DNA of 64,000 nt, taken from NCBI RefSeq assembly GCF_965233615.1, contig NZ_OZ247495.1; one strand, 5' to 3'. Below are positions 17,025 through 25,183 of this stretch, one piece after another (positions within the stretch are counted from its first letter, which is position 1; every line of letters begins with the position of its first letter). The notes under the pieces are model-generated. The model had not been told where the DNA came from and ran no database searches. It worked only from the letters and a program-made list of their open reading frames with translations. Source of the DNA: Pelagibius sp028280305. GTDB taxonomy: Bacteria; Pseudomonadota; Alphaproteobacteria; Kiloniellales; Kiloniellaceae. Both the position numbers and the translations under genes were made by a program.

Positions 17025-18715
17025 GCCACCTCCTGCGCTGTCGGCAAGGCATCCAAGAGCGTGACCGGCGGGTAGGCGGCCGGATCGGTACGCGCATCCA
17101 CCACGACCGGTCCCTTCGCGGCCAGCGCTTCCATAAGCGCCGGCTCTAGGTCTTCAAGACGTTCGACCGACAGGCCGGCGCAGCCAACGGCGCGGGCAAT
17201 GGCGGCGTGATCGATCTCACCGATCGGGATGGCGCTGGTATGGCGACCGAACTTCACGATCTCGGCGTCCCGCTGATAACCGAGAACACCGTTCTTCAGG
17301 ACGATGGTGATCACCGGCAAGGCATAGCGTACGGCGGTCTCGAGCTCGCCCCAGACATGGGCGAAGCCGCCATCACCACTCAGTGCGATAACAGGCGCGC
17401 CCGGCCGCGCCAGCGCTGCACCCAAGGCGAGCGGCAATCCCCAGCCCAGACCTGCGAGCCCGCGCGGCGTCACGAAGCGCTGTCTGGGCTTGATTGCCAA
17501 ACCGTAGCTGCAAAGCCAGGCAGAAGCGTAGCTGGCATCGGCTACGAAGGTCGTATCATCGGGCGCAAGGCGGATGATGGCCTCGACGATCCGCTCCGGC
17601 CGCATTCCCTGAGGCGGGTCGTTGGGCACACACTTGCCGAAGGGTCGGCGTTCGGGGACGAGGGGGCGCAGGCGCGCCGCGCGTTCGACACCAGTGGCCG
17701 GTCCGACAAGATCCGCAAGTTCCGATGCAAGCGCGCGCAGCGTTTCTCTGGCGTCGCCAACAAGCCGCAAGCTGTCATAGTTGCGCCCGATTTCGGTGCC
17801 GTCGATATCGATGTGGACGAACTGCGCAGTGGCCGGGAAAAGCCGCCAGCCGTCCGTGCCGTTCTGATTTGTGCGGGCGCCGACGAACATCACCACATCC
17901 GCAGTTTGCACATAACGCCGCACCTCGCGGTTTGGCGCGGCGCGGCCGAGCAGGTATCCGATCACACCCGGCGACAGGGGATGGTCCTCGGGCACGATCC
18001 CCTTGCCCATCAGCGTCGTGGCGACGGGGAATCCATGGACCGACTGCAGCTTGGCAAGTTCCGCCGCCGCACCGGAGCTATGTGCGCCCCCACCGGCGAC
18101 GATCAGCGGGCGTTCCGCCGCGGCCAGCAGGCGCGCCGCCTCAGACAAACCGATTGGCGAGGCGACGGGCCGGTCGACCGGATAGCGTGCTTTTGGCGTG
18201 ATACGCTGCGGGGCCGGTGGCGCCTGCTCCTGCAGCACGCCAGCGGGAACCAAAAGTACGGTCGGCCCCGGGCGCCCGCTGACAGCATGGGTCAGGGCGA
18301 GGTTGACGAAATCATAAACCCGCTCCGGAAGATCGAGGCGGCCCACCCATTTGGCACAGGCAGTAAAAAGGCCGTGGTGATCGAATTCCTGAAAGGCGTT
18401 CTTTTCGCGATGCGCGGCGTCCACTTCCTGGACAATGGCGACAATCGGAATGGAGGCCTTCAATGCCTCCGCCAATCCGGGAACCAGCAGCGCCGCCGCA
18501 GGCCCGTTCTGGGCTGTAATCACACTGACACGCCCGGCCCGTCGCGCGTAGCCGTCGCAGATAGCCGTACCCGCGTTCTCCGTGCGGACATGGATCTGCC
18601 GCATATTCGTCGCCTCAGCCGCCAGATGCAGCGCCGAAGGCAGGCTCTGACCCACGATCAACTCTACACCCTGGGCCTCAAGAAACCGGGCCATCGCCTC
18701 CGCAACTGACGTCAT
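17021..18715 (-). CDS. Thiamine diphosphate-dependent enzyme (acetolactate synthase/benzoylformate decarboxylase-like)
   Basis: A 564-residue three-domain ThDP enzyme: N-terminal pyrimidine-binding domain with the catalytic-type Glu in HVRTENAGTAICDGYARRAG (near residue 45), a central domain, and the C-terminal diphosphate-binding motif GDGGFAHVWGELETA ending in LKNG (GDG-X(about 26)-N). Homologues include acetolactate synthases, sulfopyruvate and sulfoacetaldehyde enzymes, and decarboxylases of 2-oxo acids. A 2-oxo acid produced by the aminotransferase or dehydrogenase of this cluster would be a reasonable substrate; that is inference. The start has GGAGGTGAT directly upstream and the ATCATATATGAT palindrome about 20 nt further. 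Confidence 0.85.
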   Translation of the reverse strand: MTSVAEAMARFLEAQGVELIVGQSLPSALHLAAEATNMRQIHVRTENAGTAICDGYARRAGRVSVITAQNGPAAALLVPGLAEALKASIPIVAIVQEVDAAHREKNAFQEFDHHGLFTACAKWVGRLDLPERVYDFVNLALTHAVSGRPGPTVLLVPAGVLQEQAPPAPQRITPKARYPVDRPVASPIGLSEAARLLAAAERPLIVAGGGAHSSGAAAELAKLQSVHGFPVATTLMGKGIVPEDHPLSPGVIGYLLGRAAPNREVRRYVQTADVVMFVGARTNQNGTDGWRLFPATAQFVHIDIDGTEIGRNYDSLRLVGDARETLRALASELADLVGPATGVERAARLRPLVPERRPFGKCVPNDPPQGMRPERIVEAIIRLAPDDTTFVADASYASAWLCSYGLAIKPRQRFVTPRGLAGLGWGLPLALGAALARPGAPVIALSGDGGFAHVWGELETAVRYALPVITIVLKNGVLGYQRDAEIVKFGRHTSAIPIGEIDHAAIARAVGCAGLSVERLEDLEPALMEALAAKGPVVVDARTDPAAYPPVTLLDALPTAQEVA

Positions 18716-18735
18716 ATCACCTCCATTTTTTATAT

Positions 18736-18747
18736 ATCATATATGAT
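18736..18747. promoter_or_regulatory. Perfect 12-bp palindrome ATCATATATGAT upstream of the ThDP-enzyme gene
   Basis: Same sequence as at 15003-15014. It lies between the ThDP-enzyme start (18715) and the stop of the GntR gene (18788), in a T-rich setting. A diverged relative, CATATAGGATATATG, lies upstream of the GntR gene near 19506, consistent with autoregulation. Confidence 0.6.
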
Positions 18748-18787
18748 TTTTTGACCTGAGCAAGGGCCATGCTGCGGCAGATCTGGG

Positions 18788-19471
18788 CTAAGACGCGCTG
18801 CGGGCCGGCGCCTCCAAGCGATCGAGGTGCGCCGTGATAACCTCGGTTCCAAGCTGAATGTCCCGCTGGATCGCCGCGCGCGCCACTTCCGAGTCTTGCC
18901 GCTCGATCGCGTCTACCAGCGCTTCGTGGGGATGATCGCCGAGCGGCGAGCGGTAGTCGTAGTCGTAGTCGTAGAGGACGTTGAGAAGCGGGCCGGAGCG
19001 CAGCCAGAGCATCTCCAACACGTCGGTTAGAGTCGACAGCCGGGCCATTTCCGGCAGTGCGAAGTGGAACGCCCGGTTCCGGCGCAGCACATCGGCGTAG
19101 CGGCCTTTGGCTCGGGCGGCCTCCAGGTCGTCATTGATTTTTCGAAGCCGCTTGGCTTGAGCTTCGGTGCGCAGGATCGCCGCTTCGGCGGCGGCCATGC
19201 CCTCGAGCTCGATCCGAATCCGGGCAATTTCCCGGTATTCGTCGGCAGTGAGGGCCACAACGGTCACAGAATGGTTCGGTTTGAGATCCAACGCTCCCTG
19301 CGCCAGAAGCAGACGGATCGCCTCGCGGACCGGTGTCGGGCTTACGCCGAACTCCTTCGACAGCGAGGCGATGGTGATCTTCTTGCCCGGCTGGAAGCGT
19401 CCGGCGATGATGTCCTCCCGCAATGCCTCATAGGCCCGGTCACTCAACGACATGTCTTCGAGTTTTTTCAC
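18788..19471 (-). CDS. GntR-family transcriptional regulator, FadR/FCD type
   Basis: A 227-residue regulator with an N-terminal winged helix (LSDRAYEALREDIIAGRFQPG to GVSPTPVREAIRLL, about residues 8-60) and a C-terminal FCD all-helical domain carrying the metal/ligand residues in RNRAFHFALPE and HEALVDAIERQD. GTG at 19471 is used, with an ATG six codons later as an alternative. It leads the minus-strand cluster (ThDP enzyme, TctA, TctB, TctC, SDR, fusion enzyme, amidohydrolase) and is the natural candidate to bind the ATCATATATGAT sites. FCD regulators usually sense carboxylic acids. Confidence 0.88.
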   Translation of the reverse strand: MKKLEDMSLSDRAYEALREDIIAGRFQPGKKITIASLSKEFGVSPTPVREAIRLLLAQGALDLKPNHSVTVVALTADEYREIARIRIELEGMAAAEAAILRTEAQAKRLRKINDDLEAARAKGRYADVLRRNRAFHFALPEMARLSTLTDVLEMLWLRSGPLLNVLYDYDYDYRSPLGDHPHEALVDAIERQDSEVARAAIQRDIQLGTEVITAHLDRLEAPARSAS

Positions 19472-19782
19472 TTTAGTCTCACACTACAGTTCGTCACCCT
19501 CGAAAACATATAGGATATATGACTATCGGCCAGTTGATTTATTGACATACTCTGGCGGTGCGCAATTCGGCATCGCCATGATCCTTTGGTGCGGGAGCTG
19601 TCGGGTCCAGCCACGCGACTCTGTGGTTGCGCTTCATCGGCAAGCCCGGCGGATGTCGGTTACGGGTTGATATGCACCTGCGGGCTAAGCCGCTGACTCC
19701 TGGTCAAACGACAAAGGCAGGCCCTTGGCCCGCCGTGGTTCGTTATTGATCTAACTGAGTTGCCTTGGCGCAGATTGGATCT

Positions 19783-20025
19783 GGTTGCGGGGGCCCCGCC
19801 GCACATCCTCTTGCGGACCTTTCAGGCGCCCCATCTCTTCTGATTTGGCCTGATATCATCCGATTTTGGGCGATATTATCGGATTTGGTTGCGGCGACCC
19901 GCAACCACCTCAAATTGATAGCTCTAATCGAGAGTTTGTCCGACTGGACGGATAGGCGCCCAGACATGAGATGGTACGTTTCTCCGTAGAATCCCAGGCC
20001 CGCGACCAACGATGTCAGCAGGGCC
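19783..20025. repeat. Interspersed repeat, copy B
   Basis: Aligns along its full length with copy C (32493-32735) and with both halves of copy A (8436-8813). It starts GGTTGCGGGGGCCCC, contains GCGATATTATCGG and ends GGCCCGCGACC. On the plus strand a frame from a TTG at 19765 runs through the repeat (74 residues: CGGP, AHPLADLSGAP, RFWAILS, NHLKL) to MRWYVSP and TAG at 19986-19988. It occupies the 19472-20116 gap, where I see no other gene. Confidence 0.7.
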
Positions 20026-20116
20026 TTTTTCAAACTGCGGCATGATGGGCCAAGTCGAGCCACTGAGTGGCCTTAGCAATAGCTACCAAGAGAAAGTGGT
20101 GCACTTAGAACAGTAC

Positions 20117-21580
20117 CTATGGAAGCTGCGCTGAGTCCCGTGCATTTGCGTTGACGCAGTCCAACTGCGGGGGACCAGGCATCCTGAAGGGAGCGATTGT
20201 TTCGAAAGCACGGCTGGCTGCGAGGACGACGTGGTCCGAAAAGCGGGGGCCGATGATCTGGAGTCCGACCGGCAGCCCGTCGTGGGTAAAGCCGCAAGGT
20301 AGGCTTGCGGCAGGCTGGTGGGTGTAGTTGACCTGGTAGAGAAAATGGTTGAAGAGGCAATAGAGCCGGTCCTCGGCGCTGCTGACTTCCTCGAGCATTG
20401 AGGGGTTGTTGCGCCCTACCTCGAAAGCGGGCACCGACAGCGTTGGCGTGACCAGAAGGTCATGGCGCTGATGAAACTCTGCCATCTTGAAGGCCATGTC
20501 GGCCCGCACCTTGCCGGCCTCCAAGAGGTCGAAGGCGGAGAGCGTTTCGCCAATTCGGGCGTTCGCGATCAGGACCGGGTCCATCATGGCGATCTGCTCT
20601 GCGGTCTTGCCGTGGATTTTCGGAACCTGGTAGGCGGAGTTCATCACCTTGTAGGCTTCGAATGTGTCGCCCAGGCCGGGATCCGCCTCCTCGACGATGG
20701 CGCCCAGATCCTCGAACACTCTGACGGCCTTGCCTACGGTTGCCGCGACCTCGGGATCGACGTTCAGATATCCCAGATCCGCGCTGTAGGCGATGCGCAG
20801 CCCCTTGACTCTGCTGTCCAGCCCGGTGCTGTAGTCGCGGCCATCATAGGGCAGCGCAAAGGCATCGCGGTGATCCGGCCCGGTGATGACGGTCATGGCG
20901 AGAGCGGCATCGCCTACGGTCCTTGTCAGCGGCCCGAAGTGAGCACAGGCGACGAAGGACTCCGCCGGGAAGCGGGGCACACGGCCATAGGTGGGCTTGA
21001 TGCCGAAGACGCCGCAAAAGGCGGCCGGCGCCCGGATCGATCCGCCACCGTCGCCGCCCATATTGATCGCCGCCATACCCATGGCCGCGGCAACGGCGGC
21101 ACCGCCACTGCTGCCCGATGCTGTCTTCTCGTGGTTCCAGGGATTGCGGGTAACGCCGGTGAGTGGGCTGTCGGTCACGCACTTCCAGCCGAACTCGCAA
21201 AGAGTGGTCTTGCCGAGGAAGATCGCGCCATGCTCCCGCAAGCGGGCGACATGAGGCGTGTCGCTGCCGGCCGGCTGCGTGTCTTGCATCGTTAGCGAAC
21301 CGTGGAGCGTGGTCCATCCTTTGACGTCATGACTGTCCTTTATCGAGGTCGGCACGCCATCGAGCAAACCCAGCGGCTCGCCGCGCATCCAGCGCGCTTC
21401 CGATTCCCGCGCCGCGGCAAGAGCTTCATCCGGCTCCACGACCCGAAACGCGTTGAGCGTGGCATCGTAGCGCTCGGTCCGGGCCAGACTGGCCTCGACG
21501 GCCTCGACGGGCGAAAGGGTCTTGGCGCGATAACGGGCCAGGAGTTCGGTTGCAGGAAGAAGCGCGATTTCGTCCGACAT
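20117..21580 (-). CDS. Amidase (amidase-signature family)
   Basis: A 487-residue amidase-signature enzyme with the Ser-cisSer-Lys triad: lysine in PTSIKDSHDVKG (about residue 79), GSSGGAAVAAAMG (cis-Ser, about 155) and nucleophile serine in GGDGGGSIRAPAAFCG (about 178). The usual family length is 450-520. It hydrolyses a linear amide or a cyclic-imide-derived amide; the substrate is not deducible. It is the last gene of the minus-strand unit PotA-like ATPase, two permeases, binding protein, GntR, amidase, so it probably cleaves the imported compound. Confidence 0.88.
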   Translation of the reverse strand: MSDEIALLPATELLARYRAKTLSPVEAVEASLARTERYDATLNAFRVVEPDEALAAARESEARWMRGEPLGLLDGVPTSIKDSHDVKGWTTLHGSLTMQDTQPAGSDTPHVARLREHGAIFLGKTTLCEFGWKCVTDSPLTGVTRNPWNHEKTASGSSGGAAVAAAMGMAAINMGGDGGGSIRAPAAFCGVFGIKPTYGRVPRFPAESFVACAHFGPLTRTVGDAALAMTVITGPDHRDAFALPYDGRDYSTGLDSRVKGLRIAYSADLGYLNVDPEVAATVGKAVRVFEDLGAIVEEADPGLGDTFEAYKVMNSAYQVPKIHGKTAEQIAMMDPVLIANARIGETLSAFDLLEAGKVRADMAFKMAEFHQRHDLLVTPTLSVPAFEVGRNNPSMLEEVSSAEDRLYCLFNHFLYQVNYTHQPAASLPCGFTHDGLPVGLQIIGPRFSDHVVLAASRAFETIAPFRMPGPPQLDCVNANARDSAQLP

Positions 21581-21591
21581 GGGCCGCGGCT

Positions 21592-22317
21592 CTAGTCCTT
21601 TCGCGGTTTGGTCCGGTGACGGTCCGAAGAGGTATCGAGTGCGGTCAGCAAGGGAAGGATCTTTGCCCGACCGACGGTCAGATCGTTCTCGATCGCAGCG
21701 CGGACCTTACCCGGACTGCCGCGTCTCAGTGCCGAAATCACATCGCTGTGGGGTTTGATCCCGTCTTCGCTTGACCCGAACTTCGGATAGATCAGGCTGA
21801 GCGAAGGGCCGAAGGGGACCCAAAGGCTCTCGATGATACCGACGATCCGGGGTTGCCGCGAGTGGCGGTAAAGCGTGAAATGAAACTTCTCGTTCAGTTC
21901 AAGCGCGGCCGCGAAATCCCCCGCCGCCCGGCGTGCAGCAAAAGCCAGGTGAATGGCCTCCAGCTCATCGATGAAGCTGGCATCCGCGCGGGCCGCCGCC
22001 ATCTCGGCGGCCATACCTTCCAAGGCGAAGCGGACCGAGAATATTTCTTCGTAATCCTCGGGCGACAGTCGCGGTACGACCACTGTTTTGGGGCCGACCA
22101 TCGACAGACCGCCCTCGGAGACCAAGCGGGCCATCGCTTCGCGAACCGGTGTCAGGCTGACATTCAGCGCGGAAGCGACGGCCCTAGTGGTGATCTTCTC
22201 ACCTGGCCGGTAGGCACCCGACTTTAGTGCCCGCCGCAGCTGACGGTATACGCGGTCGGACAGCGTTTCGGTTTCAAGAAACGACGGCAGCTCGACGACA
22301 TTCGAGAGTTTGGGCAC
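21592..22317 (-). CDS. GntR-family transcriptional regulator, FadR/FCD type
   Basis: A 241-residue regulator: winged helix (LSDRVYRQLRRALKSG to SLTPVREAMARLV) and FCD domain (FSVRFALEGMAAEMAA, NEKFHFTLYRHS, HSDVISALRRG). The GTG at 22317 is preferred because it begins 32 nt after the binding-protein stop; the frame is open back to 22410, but that would overlap the neighbour. It is embedded in the polyamine-type ABC/amidase unit and probably controls it and the divergent PLP gene, perhaps through TGATATATCA-like sites near 26478 and 26624. Confidence 0.85.
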   Translation of the reverse strand: MPKLSNVVELPSFLETETLSDRVYRQLRRALKSGAYRPGEKITTRAVASALNVSLTPVREAMARLVSEGGLSMVGPKTVVVPRLSPEDYEEIFSVRFALEGMAAEMAAARADASFIDELEAIHLAFAARRAAGDFAAALELNEKFHFTLYRHSRQPRIVGIIESLWVPFGPSLSLIYPKFGSSEDGIKPHSDVISALRRGSPGKVRAAIENDLTVGRAKILPLLTALDTSSDRHRTKPRKD

Positions 22318-22349
22318 GTATCGGCTTTCTTTGGTTGATGGTCCGTATT

Positions 22350-23405
22350 TTATTGGGCGAGAAAGTTCGCATAGATTCTGGCGATCTCGTTCCTGTGATT
22401 GCCGATCCATTCGGCATTGATCGGGACTTGGCCCGCAAGGTTCTCCGGCTTTGCATAGTACAAAGCGAGATCGGCCTCGTTCATAAGGGCCACCACGTCC
22501 TTGTGTGCAGTGGCATAGAAGAAGGTCTGGTAGAAAGCCAGATGTGCCTTTGGGTCTTTCATCCAGAAGTCCAGGAACTTATATGCAGCGTCTTCGTTCG
22601 GCGCGCCCTCGGCGATCCCCCAGCCGGCGGCGTAGGTAAGCGCTTCATTCCATACGATCTTCAGGGGAAAACCCTCCTTTCGCAAGGAAAGGGCCCGGCC
22701 GTTCAGCATCATGGAGAGGACACACTCACCGTCCCTCAGAAACTGCTGGCTCTGGGAGTAACTGGTCCAGTAGGCCGCCACATGGGGCTTTAGCTCATTC
22801 AGCTTCTTGAGAGCACGGCCATAGTCGATCGGGTAGAGGTTCTCCGGCGTCACCCGGTCGGCTAGGAGAGCCGCCAGGAACGGCATGTGATTCTCAAGCG
22901 AGCCGCCCGGAAGACAGCGCCGGCCCGGAAAGGCCTCGACATCCCAGAACTCCGCCCAGTTCTGCGGCCCGCCGTTCGGGAAGGCCGACTCCTTGTAGGC
23001 GATCATAATGGCGCCCACGGTCCGAAGCAGGCTCTTGGCTCCGCAGGTGCCCTCCACGCCGAAGGCCTGCGCATTGGGAATTCTCGCGCAATCCAATTCG
23101 GCATAGACATCGCTGTCGGCGATCACCGACATCGCCGTGGTGGTCAAGACGTCATATTCGACATTTTCGGCCTTGCGCATGGCCCGCAGCTTGGCGTTCT
23201 GCTCGCTGGCGGCTGCCGGGACCATGATGATCTCGATGCCCGTCGCCGCCGTGAAGGGATCATAGAAGTGCTTCTTCAGTGCATCGCCAAATCCGCCGCC
23301 CGTGGCGACGACCACCAACTCTTCAGCCGTCGCAGCCTGCGGCGAAACCCAGGTGGCCGCGCAAGCAATCGCCGCGGCGGTCAATCGCTTTCTCCAACTT
23401 TTCAT
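22350..23405 (-). CDS. Polyamine-type ABC transporter substrate-binding protein (PotD/spermidine-putrescine family)
   Basis: A 351-residue family 1/6-type periplasmic receptor with a signal peptide (WRKRLTAAAIACAATWVSPQA, cleaved near residue 28). Conserved receptor segments include VVVATGGGFGDALKKHFYDPF, DVLTTTAMSVIADSD, WAEFWDVEAFPGRR and SQSQQFLRDGE. The ATG at 23405 has GGGAGG 5-6 nt upstream; a GTG two codons earlier overlaps that signal. It supplies two PotB/PotC-like permeases and a PotA-like ATPase upstream. The ligand may be a polyamine, an amino acid derivative or the amide attacked by the downstream amidase. Confidence 0.88.
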   Translation of the reverse strand: MKSWRKRLTAAAIACAATWVSPQAATAEELVVVATGGGFGDALKKHFYDPFTAATGIEIIMVPAAASEQNAKLRAMRKAENVEYDVLTTTAMSVIADSDVYAELDCARIPNAQAFGVEGTCGAKSLLRTVGAIMIAYKESAFPNGGPQNWAEFWDVEAFPGRRCLPGGSLENHMPFLAALLADRVTPENLYPIDYGRALKKLNELKPHVAAYWTSYSQSQQFLRDGECVLSMMLNGRALSLRKEGFPLKIVWNEALTYAAGWGIAEGAPNEDAAYKFLDFWMKDPKAHLAFYQTFFYATAHKDVVALMNEADLALYYAKPENLAGQVPINAEWIGNHRNEIARIYANFLAQ

Positions 23406-23432
23406 CTTCACCTCCCTTATGGTTCTTCGTTG

Positions 23433-24284
23433 TTACTTCACTCTTTGTTTCGGGTCTGTCTGCTTTGCCGGGCCCGGAAACAGACTGCCCGCGTCTCGCC
23501 GCAGAACCATGCCCAGGACGACGATGCTCGCGGAGACGACGAGCAGGACGGTGGAGACCGCCGCCACGTTCGGCTCAACGCTGGTCTCAATGTTCTGAAA
23601 AACGACCCTCGGCAACGTCGCCTGGCGGACGCTGGACACGAAGTAGCTGATCACCGGTTCATCGAAAGAGATCAGGAAGGAGAAGGCCGCGCCGCCGGCA
23701 ACACCCGGCAGGATGATCGGCAAGGTCACATAGCGGAAAACTGCCAGTCGGCTGGCGCCCAGACCCAGGGCCGCGAGTTCCAGGTCCGTATCGAAGCGCT
23801 CGAGCGCGGCGCCCACGGTCAGGACAACAAAGGGGACACAGAGGATCGAATGCGCCAGAACGAAGCCGAGGGTCGTTCCGATGAGTCGCAACTGGACGAA
23901 GGCAAAGAAGACAGCGATCGCGACGACGATGTTCGGCGCGATGATGGGGGAAACGATGAACAGGCGAACAACCGACTTACCCCTGAACCTGCCTCGAACG
24001 ATCGCGAAAGCGGCGGCGGTTCCGATCAAGGTCGAGAAAGCCGCCGTTAGCACGGCTATGCGGATGCTGAGCCAGGCCGGCTTGGTCCATGTGCTTTCCG
24101 TGAAGATCTCCTCGTACCACCGCCAGGTGAAACCCTTGGGCGGAAAAGTCAGGTAGTTGGTGTCGGAAAAGCTCATCGGAATGACGATGAGTACCGGCAG
24201 GACCAGGAACAGCAGCACCACAACCGCAAAACCATAGACGATGGCTGCCACACGAAACCGCTGAATATTGGGCCACCGCGTCAC
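23433..24284 (-). CDS. Polyamine-type ABC transporter permease (PotC-like)
   Basis: A 283-residue, six-helix inner-membrane permease with the family segments IPMSFSDTNYLTFPPKGFTWRWY after the first helix and the coupling loop ELAALGLGASRLAVFRYVTLPIILPG (about residues 184-209, given here in overlapping view). It overlaps the preceding permease gene by 4 nt and precedes the binding-protein gene by 27 nt. It pairs with the PotB-like protein. Confidence 0.88.
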   Translation of the reverse strand: MTRWPNIQRFRVAAIVYGFAVVVLLFLVLPVLIVIPMSFSDTNYLTFPPKGFTWRWYEEIFTESTWTKPAWLSIRIAVLTAAFSTLIGTAAAFAIVRGRFRGKSVVRLFIVSPIIAPNIVVAIAVFFAFVQLRLIGTTLGFVLAHSILCVPFVVLTVGAALERFDTDLELAALGLGASRLAVFRYVTLPIILPGVAGGAAFSFLISFDEPVISYFVSSVRQATLPRVVFQNIETSVEPNVAAVSTVLLVVSASIVVLGMVLRRDAGSLFPGPAKQTDPKQRVK

Positions 24285-25183
24285 CGGAGGGCCTCCCGCG
24301 AAGCCGTGAAACGGGCTACCACGGCGACGACACAGAGGGCGCAGACGAAAAGGACCGTGGAGAGGGACGAGGCGAGCCCCCAGTTGTCGCCGTAGGTCGC
24401 TTCGCGGCTGATGAGCATCGAGGCCATCATGGAGTTGGGGCCGCCGACGAGCTGGGGCGTCACGAAGAAGCCGAGGGAGAGAACGAAGACCAGGACCAAC
24501 CCCGCGAAGACCCCGGGCATGCTCAACTGCAGGGTGACGCGAAAGAATGCCTCCATGTGGGATGCACCGAGCCCATGCGCCGCCGGTGCCAAGTCCTTCG
24601 GAATGGCGTTCAGCGATGCATAGAGCGGGAGGATCATGAACGGCAGCAGGACATGCGACATCGCCAGGATGACGGCGCCATCAGTGAACATCAGCTTCGT
24701 CGTCTCGTCGATCAGGCCGAGCTCTCGCAGGAAGGATGTGACGATGCCATTGCGCGCGAGCAGCACGACCCAGGCATAGGAGCGCACCAGGATGCTGAGC
24801 CAGAGCGGCACAAGAACGCAGGCACCGATGGCAAAGGCCTTCCAGCCTCTCAGGCGCACCATCAGCGCCGCAACGGGGTAGCCGAGCAGTAGCGTGATGG
24901 CAGCGACGGCCGCGCTGATCCAAAGGGTGCGCCAGATGACCCGCAGGAAAAGCGGTTCCGAAAACAGCAGTCTATAGTTTTCGAACGTAAAATCGGGGTC
25001 GAAGAGACTGAACCGCGCCATACCCAAGACCGGAACGGCGAAGATGGCAAGAAACAGGACCAGCACCGGTGACAGCAGCAGCCAGCTCATCGCAGCGGTG
25101 AGGTGGCGTTCGCCGCTAAAGAGCTGCAACCCCAAAGGCGGTGTGGCGCTCGCGCCGAGGCGGGCTGCAGGCGGGGTCGTCAT
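24281..25183 (-). CDS. Polyamine-type ABC transporter permease (PotB-like)
   Basis: A 300-residue permease with a long N-terminal cytoplasmic stretch, six helices and the coupling-loop sequence PAAHGLGASHMEAFFRVTL near residue 205. The ATG at 25183 overlaps the stop of the ATPase gene as ATGA, which fixes the start; a longer frame from 25228 is a shadow of that gene. First of the two membrane subunits of the importer. Confidence 0.88.
   Translation of the reverse strand: MTTPPAARLGASATPPLGLQLFSGERHLTAAMSWLLLSPVLVLFLAIFAVPVLGMARFSLFDPDFTFENYRLLFSEPLFLRVIWRTLWISAAVAAITLLLGYPVAALMVRLRGWKAFAIGACVLVPLWLSILVRSYAWVVLLARNGIVTSFLRELGLIDETTKLMFTDGAVILAMSHVLLPFMILPLYASLNAIPKDLAPAAHGLGASHMEAFFRVTLQLSMPGVFAGLVLVFVLSLGFFVTPQLVGGPNSMMASMLISREATYGDNWGLASSLSTVLFVCALCVVAVVARFTASREALR

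Noticed and set aside
17207..18709. 500-residue plus-strand open frame
   Set aside because: Antisense shadow of the thiamine diphosphate enzyme gene.
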